Part shown: piece after piece, positions 25,132 through 33,691 of the stretch
Layout: the number at the start of each line of letters is the position of its first letter
Numbering within the stretch: position 1 is the first letter of the stretch
NCBI GenBank assembly: GCA_031270945.1
Contig: JAISWZ010000451.1
Span: 1-53,434, forward strand
Length of the DNA: 53,434 bases
Direction of reading: 5' to 3'
From: Clostridiales bacterium
GTDB taxonomy: Bacteria; Bacillota; Clostridia; Lachnospirales; WQUN01
Made by a program: the position numbers and the translations under genes
Notes under the pieces: model-generated
Databases searched by the model: none
Told to the model about the DNA's origin: nothing
The model's input: the letters and a program-made list of their open reading frames with translations, nothing else

Positions 25132-26090
25132 TGTTCCCAGCTTCTCAGGTTGCTCTGCCAAAGCTGCTCCGTTGCCAAAAGAGACACCCCCCGTCTCTAG
25201 CAATTGCTAAAGCGTCGAGATTATAAGCGCATATTCTTATATCAAAACCCGAAAGCCAGAGCTGCGCAAAGAGCGTCTAGCGGCCGCTCTTTGTTTTTAT
25301 ATTATGAAATCTGCTTTGCGAGAAAGCATTGCAAAGCTTGAGCCAATGCCACGCTTAAGCGTCCGCATTTGGCCGCGAAAGAGCGAAAGAAGCTCTTGTC
25401 GCCTAGGCTGATGGCAGCTTATAAACGCTTCCAAGCAGCCTCGAAACAAACGCGCCTTCAATATCTAGCAGCACTTTCAAAGATCCACCTTAAATCCCCA
25501 AGAAATACCTTTAATCCCCCAAATTGTAGCGGTGCCCAGCAAGCCCTGGCGCCTTGCTACGCTTGAGAACTGACTTAGGTTGGTTCTTTTTTTTTGCGGA
25601 AAAATCTTTTGCATGATTTTCCTTTGATCGCGGGGGATCGTGGCGGGCGATGGCCGGGATGTGCGGCAGACCTGAGCATTGGATAAAAGAGGCGCTAAAT
25701 GTCCGTCGTCCAGCATCCCCGCCCAAAGTGGCGCTCGGTTTAATTCTCTGTACGCTTAACATTTTATGTTGTTGATTATATCGTTAAAGCGCCGTTCCCC
25801 TCTTTTCTTAAGCCTCCGACCTTCCTGCCAATTAGACCCATTTAGGCCCTTGGCGAACCCTCTCATCACAAATTTGCCCTCCCTATTTTCCTCCCAGCAA
25901 GCCTCCAATCAGGATTTCCATCCTAGCTTTTTAATGCTGCATGCTTTGTCTCAAATTTCCATAGACGTATATTCTCGGGCCCCTAACTCATAATAAGGTC
26001 GTGGAAAAGCACCGACTAGTCCAGCCGCGTCGGGATAGCGCAAGCCACGCCTTTCACGTCATTATCGACCTTACTAGGAGGCACACATCT

Positions 26091-26399
26091 ATGAACCAGG
26101 AGCATCCAGCCCCATCAGCTACGGCGTCAACAGCAATGAACGCCATGTCAGAAATTCCGACGCCAACCTCTAGCGCTGTAACGATCACCGCCCTTGTAAA
26201 AGAGAGCGACCAGGTCGTTGGATACCAGCTGTCAGATGGCCGCGTCATCAGCAAATCAGAGGGCGTAAGCATTGCGCGCCAGGGCGGAATCAAGGACGTA
26301 GGGATCTCGACCAACAACGGCTCAGAGTACCTCAAGTCCCTTCCAGACACAGACGAGAGCAACAACCTCAGCAACCTTCCCTCGATAACACAGGCCTAA
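26091..26399 (+). CDS. DUF3892 domain protein
   Basis: 102 residues. After a Ser/Thr/Pro-rich, Met-rich N-terminus of about 35 residues comes one DUF3892 domain: ITALVKESDQVVGYQLSDGR, then an S-x-x-EGVSIARQGGIKDVGI segment, EYLKSLPD and the final NNLSNLP. The family is small, common in Firmicutes, and of unknown function. ATG 26091 has AGGAGG upstream (about 26074-26079); the frame is open further upstream but without a comparable site. It stands alone, with a terminator after it. Family call firm, function not known. Confidence 0.85.
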   Translation: MNQEHPAPSATASTAMNAMSEIPTPTSSAVTITALVKESDQVVGYQLSDGRVISKSEGVSIARQGGIKDVGISTNNGSEYLKSLPDTDESNNLSNLPSITQA

Positions 26400-26416
26400 A
26401 GGCCCACCTCCAACCA

Positions 26417-26458
26417 GCCCCTCCATGGCCTTTGCCTGTGGAGGGGCCTCTTCTTTTG
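26417..26458 (+). terminator. Intrinsic terminator after DUF3892 gene
   Basis: GCCCCTCCA (26417-26425) pairs with TGGAGGGGC (26439-26447), followed by CTCTTCTTTT. Confidence 0.8.
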
Positions 26459-26897
26459 CCTTGCAAGCTGGGGCTTTTAAATCGCAAGCTTCTCGTCGCG
26501 GGCTTCTCTAAAGCCGGTGGTTTCCGCGTATCGCCGTTCGCAAAAGCGTATCGCAAATTTAATATCTAGGCGAGAAAAAGCCACGCAAGTTTGCCCGCAA
26601 ACGCAACTTCAGGATATTTAGATACGCAATTGTAATGCTGCAAATTCATTGCGCTTGAAGCAAATCGAAACAAAATAAAAATCGCATTCGTATATTTAAC
26701 CGAAAGGCGTTGACATCGGTCTTAGAAACTAAAAAACTCCTGTCGCGCATGCCTGGCTCCGCCTCAGGCAAGGCCAAAAGCGTTTGTGGTCTTTTTCGCA
26801 GAGCTTTGATAAATATTCCCTGGCAAATGGGTAATGTTGAGCCATTGTTGCCAGAAAATTGTTGTCAAAGCGTAATCGGCAAGAAAACAAATTGCTA
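26459..26897. other. Intergenic stretch without recognised gene
   Basis: About 440 bases before the promoter at 26898. Short GC-rich and AT-rich patches, including AAAAGCCACGCAAGTTTGCCCGC, which resembles interior parts of family 1 elements. No gene was supported. Confidence 0.5.
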
Positions 26898-26946
26898 TTG
26901 ATAGCCCAACTTGTTCATGATATACTGAGGGAGACGAAATTCGTCT
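26898..26946 (+). promoter_or_regulatory. Sigma-70 promoter with palindromic operator-like site
   Basis: TTGATA, a 17-base spacer, TATACT (26921-26926). Just downstream, AGACGAA-A-TTCGTCT (26932-26946) is a perfect 15-bp palindrome around the expected transcription start. Probably drives the secreted gene at 27116, although element copy M lies between. Confidence 0.75.
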
Positions 26947-26978
26947 GCTGTATATCACACTGCTCCAAGGACAGGTAA

Positions 26979-27077
26979 GAGCATATCCCAAAATTCCTGC
27001 AGTGGCGTAGCAAAAGTCATCGCGATGCTTTAACGCGTGACTTTTGCAAGCCATAAAATTAATTTTGGTCTATGCTC
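26979..27077. mobile_element. MITE-like element, family 1, copy M
   Basis: 99 bp, termini GAGCATATCCCAAAATT and AATTTTGGTCTATGCTC, TAA on both sides (26976-26978, 27078-27080). The interior is a long hairpin, TGGCGTAGCAAAAGTCA against TGACTTTTGCAAGCCA. Sits between the promoter at 26898 and the gene at 27116. Confidence 0.88.
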
Positions 27078-27115
27078 TAAAATATCCTTGGGTTTTTGAA
27101 GGGGAGGAGAACCAA

Positions 27116-28456
27116 ATGAAAAGACTAATTGCCGGGCTGCTCGCATTAGTGCTTGCGCTTGTGCCAATCAACATCTTTGCCGCGCCAACAACTCTCACAA
27201 AGGCCATCACGCCGAACCAGCTCACGATTGAATGGGCGGACAAGAGAAAGCCTAACACAGTGATAGACTCGTTTCGCATTGACGGCTTCAACGCGGCTCA
27301 ATTGCGAAGCCTGGTTGCCGCTTGCGGCGGGACTGTGGTAGACACCGCGAGCACGTACAAGGACGGATCCTACCAGATCAAGTTCCAGGATGCAGACGTT
27401 AAATTTGACACAATAAAGTTCGATTCAGCCAAGACCGTAAAGGTTCAGTACAACATCTCAATGATCAGGGATCCTGAGGGGAAGATTGTGCAAGCCACAA
27501 GCCCGGGCTGGATCTACCTGGTTGATGACGAGTACAACTGCGGAAGCCTTAGGGACATCCTTACCGCTTTGGGTTTTGACTTCACTTTCACCGATGATCC
27601 GGCGGCCCAAAAGACTCACGTGATCATCCGCCCGCTGAACGAGCCGGCAAAGAACCTGACTCCGACTCCCACGCCGACGCCAGCGATTCCGACCGAGTAC
27701 AACCTTCACAGCAAGCCTATAGCGACAGTGCTAAAGGAGCTGGAGACTGTTCTTGAAAACATCGCTTACACAAACGACAACTTAGGCAGGACTGTAATCA
27801 CTGGAAGAGCAAAAGGGGAAGTTGCCCTGTCGTATGACAACTACTCTTGGATAGGCGCATACGCGTACTCCTACCAGCAGCTGGTCTCCGGAACGAAGGT
27901 TCCTAGGGGAACAGACGTCATGTTTACGTACATCGGCACTGGGCCGTCTCTGACGCCTACGCCATCTCCATCGCCTTCTCCGTCTCCCACAGGCGTGCCG
28001 CCCAAGACCACTTACTACTTCCAGTCCAAATCAAATCTCCAGGTTTATGACGAGATAGGATCGTCCCTTGGAAGCCTTGGCACCAAGCCTGACGGAAACA
28101 ACAGGTTTGTCATTTACGGCGTTACCAACAGCGATGCGACTTTCGTCTTCAACTTCCAGAGCTGGGTAGCGTCGTCAGGAACGCCGCTTAAGCAGTACAC
28201 TTCTGGAGCGGAATTGCCAATGGGCACTTATGTCGAGTTCACGTACCTGCTTCCGCCGGCTACGCCGACTCCTACCATCACGCCGACTCCTACAATTACG
28301 CCTACCCCTACCGCCACTCCTACCGTCACGCCTACTCCTACTCCAGCGCCTACGGCTACGCCGACTCCAACTCCAGAGCCGCCTTCGCCTACGCCTACGC
28401 CTCCCGATGTGCCTCCCACTCAGCCTACCGCTCAGCCAGAGGAGCCAGCGGAGTAA
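27116..28456 (+). CDS. Secreted protein with two PASTA-like repeats and Thr/Pro-rich linkers
   Basis: 446 residues, not assigned to a named family. Signal peptide (KRLIAGLLALVLALVPINIF, cut near FA-AP). Residues about 30-180 form an unrecognised domain. Two repeats of about 80 residues follow, each ending in a G-T-x-V-x-F-T-Y pattern (PRGTDVMFTYIG, PMGTYVEFTYLL) and separated by (Thr-Pro)n linkers; their layout recalls PASTA domains, which bind peptidoglycan or lipid II, but identity is low. The C-terminal 65 residues are almost all Thr/Pro. No sortase signal or membrane helix. GGGGAGGAG lies 7 bases before the ATG. A wall-associated role, perhaps linked to the kinase locus, is inferred only. 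Confidence 0.7.
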   Translation: MKRLIAGLLALVLALVPINIFAAPTTLTKAITPNQLTIEWADKRKPNTVIDSFRIDGFNAAQLRSLVAACGGTVVDTASTYKDGSYQIKFQDADVKFDTIKFDSAKTVKVQYNISMIRDPEGKIVQATSPGWIYLVDDEYNCGSLRDILTALGFDFTFTDDPAAQKTHVIIRPLNEPAKNLTPTPTPTPAIPTEYNLHSKPIATVLKELETVLENIAYTNDNLGRTVITGRAKGEVALSYDNYSWIGAYAYSYQQLVSGTKVPRGTDVMFTYIGTGPSLTPTPSPSPSPSPTGVPPKTTYYFQSKSNLQVYDEIGSSLGSLGTKPDGNNRFVIYGVTNSDATFVFNFQSWVASSGTPLKQYTSGAELPMGTYVEFTYLLPPATPTPTITPTPTITPTPTATPTVTPTPTPAPTATPTPTPEPPSPTPTPPDVPPTQPTAQPEEPAE

Positions 28457-28520
28457 ATAGAAAATATAAAAATATATAAAAATAAAAATATAAAATAAAA
28501 ATAATAAAAATAATAAAGCA
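28457..28520. repeat. A/T-only low-complexity tract
   Basis: About 60 bases of AAAAAT/ATAAAA repeats straight after the stop of the secreted gene. Confidence 0.75.
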
Positions 28521-28530
28521 AAAACCCCAA

Positions 28531-28566
28531 AAAGCGGCAAGGCCAAAGGCCTTGCCGCTTTTTTAT
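28531..28566. terminator. Bidirectional terminator
   Basis: GCGGCAAGGCC (28534-28544), loop AAA, GGCCTTGCCGC (28548-28558), then TTTTTTATT; A run on the other side. Serves the convergent secreted and methyltransferase genes. Confidence 0.9.
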
Positions 28567-28575
28567 TGCGCAAAT

Positions 28576-29334
28576 CTAGCTTTTCTCCGCTCTCACATTG
28601 AGCCTTCTAAACGTCTCAAACCCGCCGCTTAATTCCATTTCATCCATAACGCAGTCCCGGAACCGCCTTTTGCTTTCATCGCCTTTCAGCCATTCCAGGA
28701 ATGGCACCAGGCAGGGCTGGTCTATCCATCTGGCCATGTCATCAAAGCTTGGAAACCGCTTGTCATCCACATCCATCCAGACTTCCAGATCACAGAACCC
28801 AGCATTGGCGGCAAGCTCTTTGAATCCAGCTATGCAAGGCATGCTCCATGGCCATTCAAAGCCTGAGAAGTCAAACTCCGGCAGTTCCATGGCATGCTTG
28901 AGGGCTTGGGTCAGGTTTGCGACGTTGCCTTCACCGCCAAAGCTCCAGCGGAGCCTTCCTTTATCTGAAAGCGCCTTGCTTGAGGCCTTCAGGAGCAAGT
29001 CATGATCCTTCACCCAGTGCAATGCGGCGTTTGAGTAGATCAAGTCAAACTCGCCCTCATAGCCCATCTCCAGCATGTCCTTGCAGACAAAGCTCAAGTT
29101 TGGCCTTTCCCGCATCTTTGCCGCTTCTATCATGCCCTTTGAAGAGTCCAGCCCTACTACCATGCCGTGAGGGACGCGCTCCGCAAGCGCTGCGGACAGA
29201 ATTCCCTCTCCGCAACCCAAATCCAGAATCCTTTCGCTTCCGTCCAGCTCCAGATCAGCTATCATTTTTGAGCCCCAGCCCTTTTGGAGGGCGGAGGCCT
29301 TTTCGTACAGCATTGCATTAAACTCTGGGGGCAT
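28576..29334 (-). CDS. Class I SAM-dependent methyltransferase
   Basis: 252 residues. Rossmann-type methyltransferase with motif I in ILDLGCGEGILSAAL, an acidic residue after beta 2 (VGLDSSKGM), and motif IV region FDLIYSNAALHWV. The layout and the AALHWV segment resemble trans-aconitate/ubiE-like small-molecule methyltransferases. The substrate cannot be told. The start at 29334 has AGAGG nearby; the longer frame starting at 29382 would begin inside a perfect 17-bp hairpin and lacks a site. It follows the DUF6171 gene on the same strand but a strong hairpin separates them. Confidence 0.85.
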   Translation of the reverse strand: MPPEFNAMLYEKASALQKGWGSKMIADLELDGSERILDLGCGEGILSAALAERVPHGMVVGLDSSKGMIEAAKMRERPNLSFVCKDMLEMGYEGEFDLIYSNAALHWVKDHDLLLKASSKALSDKGRLRWSFGGEGNVANLTQALKHAMELPEFDFSGFEWPWSMPCIAGFKELAANAGFCDLEVWMDVDDKRFPSFDDMARWIDQPCLVPFLEWLKGDESKRRFRDCVMDEMELSGGFETFRRLNVRAEKS

Positions 29335-29361
29335 ATGATACCTCTTTGAATTGAAATGATT

Positions 29362-29399
29362 GCGACTGGCGCCAGCGCTCACGCGCTGGCGCCAGTCGC
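29362..29399. terminator. Perfect 17-bp hairpin
   Basis: GCGACTGGCGCCAGCGC (29362-29378) pairs with 29383-29399 around TCAC. It lies between the DUF6171 and methyltransferase genes. It has no clear T run on the minus strand, so it could be a terminator, an mRNA stabiliser or a repeat. Confidence 0.55.
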
Positions 29400-29480
29400 G
29401 CTAGGCCTTTCGTTTTCGTCCAGCCTAAATTCGTATCCCAAATTTTCCTATAAAAACACAAGATGGCGTTTGCCCAATGC

Positions 29481-29729
29481 TCAGTCCCACATATCCTTCT
29501 CTCCCGGGCAACGGTTTGGCTTTTTTGCCGCCCTTGCCTCAACAAAGCATCCGCATATCCTGCAGAGCCCATTAACCAGGCTGGAACACCGCTTGCATGC
29601 CTCAAGCCTCTTCTCAAGCTCTGGGGGTTCGGTTTTTAGGTCGGGTGGGATAAGCGAAATATAGTCATAAACGCTCTTGTAGCTGTCAGCTTCAGAAAGC
29701 TCCCGAAGGAGGCACCTGCATGGCCTCAC
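29481..29729 (-). CDS. DUF6171 small Cys-rich protein
   Basis: 82 residues. Cysteine pattern CRCLLRE near the start, then [24 protein letters not shown] and NRCPG near the end, as in DUF6171 proteins of Clostridia; two metal-binding (zinc or iron) sites are plausible. Function unknown. The GTG start at 29729 overlaps the TGA stop of the arabinofuranosidase gene (GTGA), so translation is probably coupled. Family call good. Confidence 0.82.
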   Translation of the reverse strand: MRPCRCLLRELSEADSYKSVYDYISLIPPDLKTEPPELEKRLEACKRCSSLVNGLCRICGCFVEARAAKKPNRCPGEKDMWD

Positions 29730-31183
29730 AGAACGCTGATTGCCGCAACGCTTGCTGGAGGAAGCTCAAACCGCAAGACGCCGTCCTTTGCCTCTACGTC
29801 AAATTTGGCTATAGAGACTGTGTTGGGATGGTCAAAGTCATTGAAGTCAGCGGGATTGCCTGTCAGGATCTTGGCTTGCGCTTCCCTGAAGTTCCTGTGC
29901 TGGATCTCGCACTCCACCTGCAAGACCTTGGAATAGGAAAGGTTTGCAAACGTGGCGTGGATTCTGGATGAATCAGACATGGAAGCCGAAACGCTGAGCT
30001 CTGGGGCACCGTTGGCATCTCCCTCGTCGTACGCTGCGTCAAGCAAAGTCGCGCCTTGGTGCTCCTTGTAGAGATCAAAGACATGGTAGGTCGGAGTCAA
30101 GACCATTTTTTCGCCATCGGTCAGAACCATGCTCTGGAGGACATTGGCGATCTGGGCTATGTTTGCCATTGACACGTATGCGCTTTCCTGGTTGAAGATG
30201 TTCAAGGTCAAGGCGGCTAGCATCGCGTCCCTGATTGTGTTCTGCTGGTACAGGAAGCTTCCTGGGGTTCCTGGCTCCACGTCATGCCATGTGCCCCATT
30301 CGTCAACCACGAGGGAAACCTTGTGATCCAGATCATGCCTTTGCATTATGGCTGTGTGCTTTTGGATCAGATCCTGCATGACCCTTCCGGCCTTGATAGT
30401 TTTGTAATACTGCTCCTCAGTGAAAGATGTCGCGCTTCCCTTGTTGTCCCATGGGCCTGTAAGGGTATAATGGTGCAAAGCCAGCCCGTCCATCATTCTT
30501 CCTGCTGAGGACATGAGCTTGTCCGTCCATTCGTAATCGGCGCCGTTGGGGCCGCAGGCGATCTTGAACAACCTTTTCCCTCCGTGGTTTTTCGCGAATG
30601 TCTGATACCTTCTGTACTCGTCAGCGTAATACTCAGGCCGCATGCTTCCGCCGCAACCCCAATTCTCGTTTCCGACGCCTATGAACTTCACGTTCCAGGG
30701 CTCTTTCCTTCCGTTAGCCGCTCTCCAGTCTCCCATGGGGGATCCTTCAGGCGAGTTCAGGTACTCTATCCAGTCCGCCATTTCTGAAACTGTGCCGCTT
30801 CCCACATTGGCGCAGATATATGGCTCACAACCCAGCTGGCTGCACAGCTCTAGGAACTCGTGGGTTCCGAAGGAATTGTCTTCCACCACGCCGCCCCAGT
30901 TGGTGTTGATTATCTTCTTTCTCTTGTCCTTGGGCCCCACTCCATCCTTCCAGTGGTACTCGTCAGCGAAGCATCCGCCTGGCCAGCGGAGTACTGGCAC
31001 CATTATGTTCTTCAAAGCCTCAACTACGTCAACCCTCATGCCATTGACGTTTTTGATGCTTGATCCTTCCCCTACATACAGGCCCTCATAAATGCACCTT
31101 CCCAAGTGCTCTGAGAAGTGGCCGTAGATGTTCTTGTTTATGACGCTCTTTCCAAGGCTAGCGTCTATGGTTACTTTGGCCAT
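29726..31183 (-). CDS. Alpha-L-arabinofuranosidase, GH51
   Basis: 485 residues, no signal peptide, so an intracellular enzyme that removes arabinofuranose from arabino-oligosaccharides. GH51 motifs: [17 protein letters not shown] at the start, [25 protein letters not shown] with the acid/base Glu, [10 protein letters not shown], and [11 protein letters not shown] with the nucleophile Glu, all intact. GGAGG lies 6 bases before the ATG. It lies downstream of the AraC-GH39 regulator gene on the same strand, opposite the sugar ABC transporter, and probably handles oligosaccharides released by the surface GH43 enzyme. Family very confident. Confidence 0.95.
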   Translation of the reverse strand: MAKVTIDASLGKSVINKNIYGHFSEHLGRCIYEGLYVGEGSSIKNVNGMRVDVVEALKNIMVPVLRWPGGCFADEYHWKDGVGPKDKRKKIINTNWGGVVEDNSFGTHEFLELCSQLGCEPYICANVGSGTVSEMADWIEYLNSPEGSPMGDWRAANGRKEPWNVKFIGVGNENWGCGGSMRPEYYADEYRRYQTFAKNHGGKRLFKIACGPNGADYEWTDKLMSSAGRMMDGLALHHYTLTGPWDNKGSATSFTEEQYYKTIKAGRVMQDLIQKHTAIMQRHDLDHKVSLVVDEWGTWHDVEPGTPGSFLYQQNTIRDAMLAALTLNIFNQESAYVSMANIAQIANVLQSMVLTDGEKMVLTPTYHVFDLYKEHQGATLLDAAYDEGDANGAPELSVSASMSDSSRIHATFANLSYSKVLQVECEIQHRNFREAQAKILTGNPADFNDFDHPNTVSIAKFDVEAKDGVLRFELPPASVAAISVL

Positions 31184-31251
31184 GAAAACCTCCAGGTATT
31201 TTAATTTTTCTTGTTTTCTTTTTATCTTTGGCTTAAAAAAGCCCTCACATA

Positions 31252-31280
31252 TTTATACCACTTTGAGCTCTCAAGCGCAA
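31252..31280 (-). promoter_or_regulatory. Promoter for the arabinofuranosidase gene
   Basis: On the minus strand TTGCGC, 17 bases, TATAAA. The spacer contains the imperfect palindrome CTTGAGAGCTCAAAG, a possible operator. Confidence 0.6.
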
Positions 31281-31294
31281 TAGAGCAGGCCATG

Positions 31295-31381
31295 CTAACG
31301 AGAGGCAGGATAAGAATCTATTTATCGCAAGCAGGAGCTGTTGGCTTCAAAGGCGTGCAACGATAAATGATCGCTCGTCAG
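31295..31381. mobile_element. MITE-like element, family 2, copy 1
   Basis: Ends CTAACGAGAGG and GATCGCTCGTCAG are inverted, with inner TTTATCGC and CGATAAA also paired. It lies immediately after the stop of the AraC gene (minus strand) and upstream of the GH51 promoter. Related to the element at 45505-45696. Confidence 0.65.
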
Positions 31382-31382
31382 T

Positions 31383-33323
31383 TTAGATCTCTGTGATCTC
31401 TGCCACTCTCAGCTCCAGCGGCTCCATCATCGCCTCATAGATTAGCGCCCCGTCTGACGGCTCAAGAACGTAGGTTGAAACGCTGGGCTCGCAGACTGTT
31501 TTCAAGAGCCCGATATCCCGGTCTGAGCAAGGGGGCTTGCCCATTCTGATCCACTCGTCAAAGCTGGATCCATGGTTCCTGTTCAGGACATGCTCTCGGA
31601 CTGAGCTTTTCTTTCCGCCTTTAAGAAGAATGGTTGCCTTCACCCAGCTCAGGTTGTCGACCTGGGCCATGCGGGCAAAAAAGGTCTCGTCGGCTTCGTT
31701 GCTTGAAAGGTACAGCTCGCCCAGATGCTCGTAGTTGCAGAGGATGACGTAAGTGGTCTTGTCGGCCTTTGAGATGGAATAGCAGTCTCCTCCGTCTCCC
31801 TCGCCTTTGGCAAGCTCAACTCCGCCAAACCTGCCCAGCATCTTGAAGGCTTGCAAGACCGGCTTCTTTATTCCGCCTGAGGCGTAAAGCCCGCAATCCC
31901 CGACAAAGGGAGATCCTGAAAGCTGGGGATCGTCCGCCAGCTTGAACTGGGGGTACTGTATCCCTTCCATCATTCGCTTGACCACTTTGCATGCCATGTA
32001 GCAGGTATCGTTGGCCATGTCGCGGGATCCGTCGCCAGGGTTTTTCAGGATGAAAAGGCGTCCGTTTTTGCTGTCTTTCACTTGGAATCCTACGCAAACG
32101 CTTGCTTGAAGGCCAAGGCGGGACAGGTGCTCTTCGATCTCATCCTTTGAAGCCTCATCCTTGGCAGACAAGACCGCCTCCAGCCCTAGGGAGCTGACAA
32201 ACCCCAATGCCTTGGCGAGCACTTGATAGCTCAGATCTTCCATTGAGGCTGGAAGGATCACCTGGTCAAACCGGAAATCAGCCTTTGCCGCTCTGAGCAT
32301 TTCCTGCGTCTCAGCGTAAAGCGCATGCTTGATGGACTCAACAGTAAGCGCTATGCAAGGCTCTTTGAGCTCATGCCCTGGGGATTGCAGGTCTACGTCA
32401 ACATGAAGAAGCTTTACGCTTGTGGACAATCCGCTCTCAGCCAATTGGCCGGAGCGCGGAATCAGGTACTTCGCCAAGAGATTGAGATAGTCCTCTCTCC
32501 TTCCCTCTGGCGCCTCTTTCTCCTTTATGGCAAGAGCCCGGTACGCTGTAGGCGACATCCCATGCTTCTTCTTGAAGTTGGCGGCGAAGGTTCGGCTTTC
32601 AGAGTAGCCGCAATCAGAAGAGATCTGCTCTATGGTCTTGCTTGTGGCCTCCAGTTCAGCGGCCGCTCTGCTCAAACGGACATCATTGTAGTAGGCCAGG
32701 AAGTTGATCTTGAAGTGGCGCTTGAAGATGAGCGAGATGTATTGGGGCTGCAGCCCCACTGCCTCAGCTATGTCGTTGAGAGTCAGGCTTTTGCTGTAAT
32801 TCTTTTCAATGAATTCCGCTATCTGGGAGAACCGCTCCATATGCTTCCTGGAAGGCTCATTTTTTGTGTCTGAAAAGTGCATGGCCAGATCGTTTAAAAA
32901 CAGGTAAGCGATTGAATACCCAAAGAAAGAGGTCAGCTTGTTGTCCCCTGTGAACAGCTTCACCAGTTCCGCTATGCTATGCTTTATAAGGTAAAACCTT
33001 CTGTCGTTGGGCGTGGATGTGGAGTCGCACCTGAAATGAAGCCCTTTGCACAGCTCTGGCGCAAGCATCCCTATCCTGATCTTGAAGGACAGGAACATGA
33101 AGGGCGAGGTTCCGCGAAGCTCATGGAGAAAGCCGCTGTTGACAAGAATTATGCCATCAGCGGAAAGCTTTGTTTCATAATCCAAGAGCGTAATAACCGC
33201 TTCGTTCTTAATGACAAATATAAACTCGATGTCATTGTGGCAATGCCAAGGCACAGCCATCGCTTCGCACACAGACAGGCTGATTGGATAGGTTGGATCG
33301 TTGATCAGGCTTGTTTCGCTCAA
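31383..33323 (-). CDS. AraC-family regulator with C-terminal GH39-like domain
   Basis: 646 residues. N-terminal cupin-like sensor (about 15-100, PWHCHNDIEFIFV), a double helix-turn-helix of AraC type (about 165-265: LTLNDIAEAVGLQPQYISLIFKRHF in two parts, ending HGMSPTAYRALA), then about 360 residues resembling GH39 xylosidase-type regulators seen fused to AraC in Firmicutes; catalytic use of that part is doubtful and it probably senses sugar. The start is TTG at 33323 with GGGGGTG 6 bases upstream. Located between the GH51 gene (same strand) and the divergent sugar ABC transporter; it likely activates both. Confidence 0.88.
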   Translation of the reverse strand: MSETSLINDPTYPISLSVCEAMAVPWHCHNDIEFIFVIKNEAVITLLDYETKLSADGIILVNSGFLHELRGTSPFMFLSFKIRIGMLAPELCKGLHFRCDSTSTPNDRRFYLIKHSIAELVKLFTGDNKLTSFFGYSIAYLFLNDLAMHFSDTKNEPSRKHMERFSQIAEFIEKNYSKSLTLNDIAEAVGLQPQYISLIFKRHFKINFLAYYNDVRLSRAAAELEATSKTIEQISSDCGYSESRTFAANFKKKHGMSPTAYRALAIKEKEAPEGRREDYLNLLAKYLIPRSGQLAESGLSTSVKLLHVDVDLQSPGHELKEPCIALTVESIKHALYAETQEMLRAAKADFRFDQVILPASMEDLSYQVLAKALGFVSSLGLEAVLSAKDEASKDEIEEHLSRLGLQASVCVGFQVKDSKNGRLFILKNPGDGSRDMANDTCYMACKVVKRMMEGIQYPQFKLADDPQLSGSPFVGDCGLYASGGIKKPVLQAFKMLGRFGGVELAKGEGDGGDCYSISKADKTTYVILCNYEHLGELYLSSNEADETFFARMAQVDNLSWVKATILLKGGKKSSVREHVLNRNHGSSFDEWIRMGKPPCSDRDIGLLKTVCEPSVSTYVLEPSDGALIYEAMMEPLELRVAEITEI

Positions 33324-33691
33324 GCAGGCACCCCCATGTGTCGAGACTTTTGATCTAATGCTTAAGCATTATACCACAAAAGCGGCCTTCGCGCGAGGGC
33401 CTGCGCAGAATCAACAAACATGCGCATATGATGGTCGTTTTTTCAACACTTTTGACGGTTGCCAACTTGCGCAGACGGGTTGGAATCAAAAATTCTGATG
33501 ATTTATTGTAAGTATTTGTATAGCCAGTTGGGAGGTTGTATGAGAAAATGATTTGCGGGCATTTGAGATCCTAGGAGACGGTTCAGGGGCGCAAACGACA
33601 TGTTGCGCAGGTTTTTATGCGCTTGCGCAAAAAGAGCCGCTTCTTGGGATTTGAGAGTGCCTGTATAAACAAAAAACAGGGAGGATGTTAA
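33324..33691. promoter_or_regulatory. Divergent control region with repeated TTGCGCA sites
   Basis: TTGCGCA occurs at 33467, 33603 and 33623 (the last two exactly 20 bases apart, two helical turns), with a related TGCGCA at 33395 and 33421. GACGGTT also repeats near 33453 and 33583. On the minus strand TGG-TATAAT (33368-33376) is an extended -10 box for the AraC gene; TATAAA near 33663 may serve the transporter. Binding by the AraC-GH39 protein is inferred. Confidence 0.5.

Larger units (their letters stand above)
23907..26090. other. Gene-poor region of about 2.2 kb with element remnants
   Basis: No open frame here has a convincing ribosome site, family motif or codon pattern. The stretch holds several family 1 elements or fragments (copies I to L) and short repeats such as TTGGC/GCCAA palindromes around 24655-24735. 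It may be decayed genes; I could not identify any by translation. Confidence 0.6.

Noticed and set aside
28228-28419. Minus-strand Gly/Val-rich open frame
   Set aside because: It is the complement of the Thr-Pro repeat of the secreted protein, with no ribosome site.
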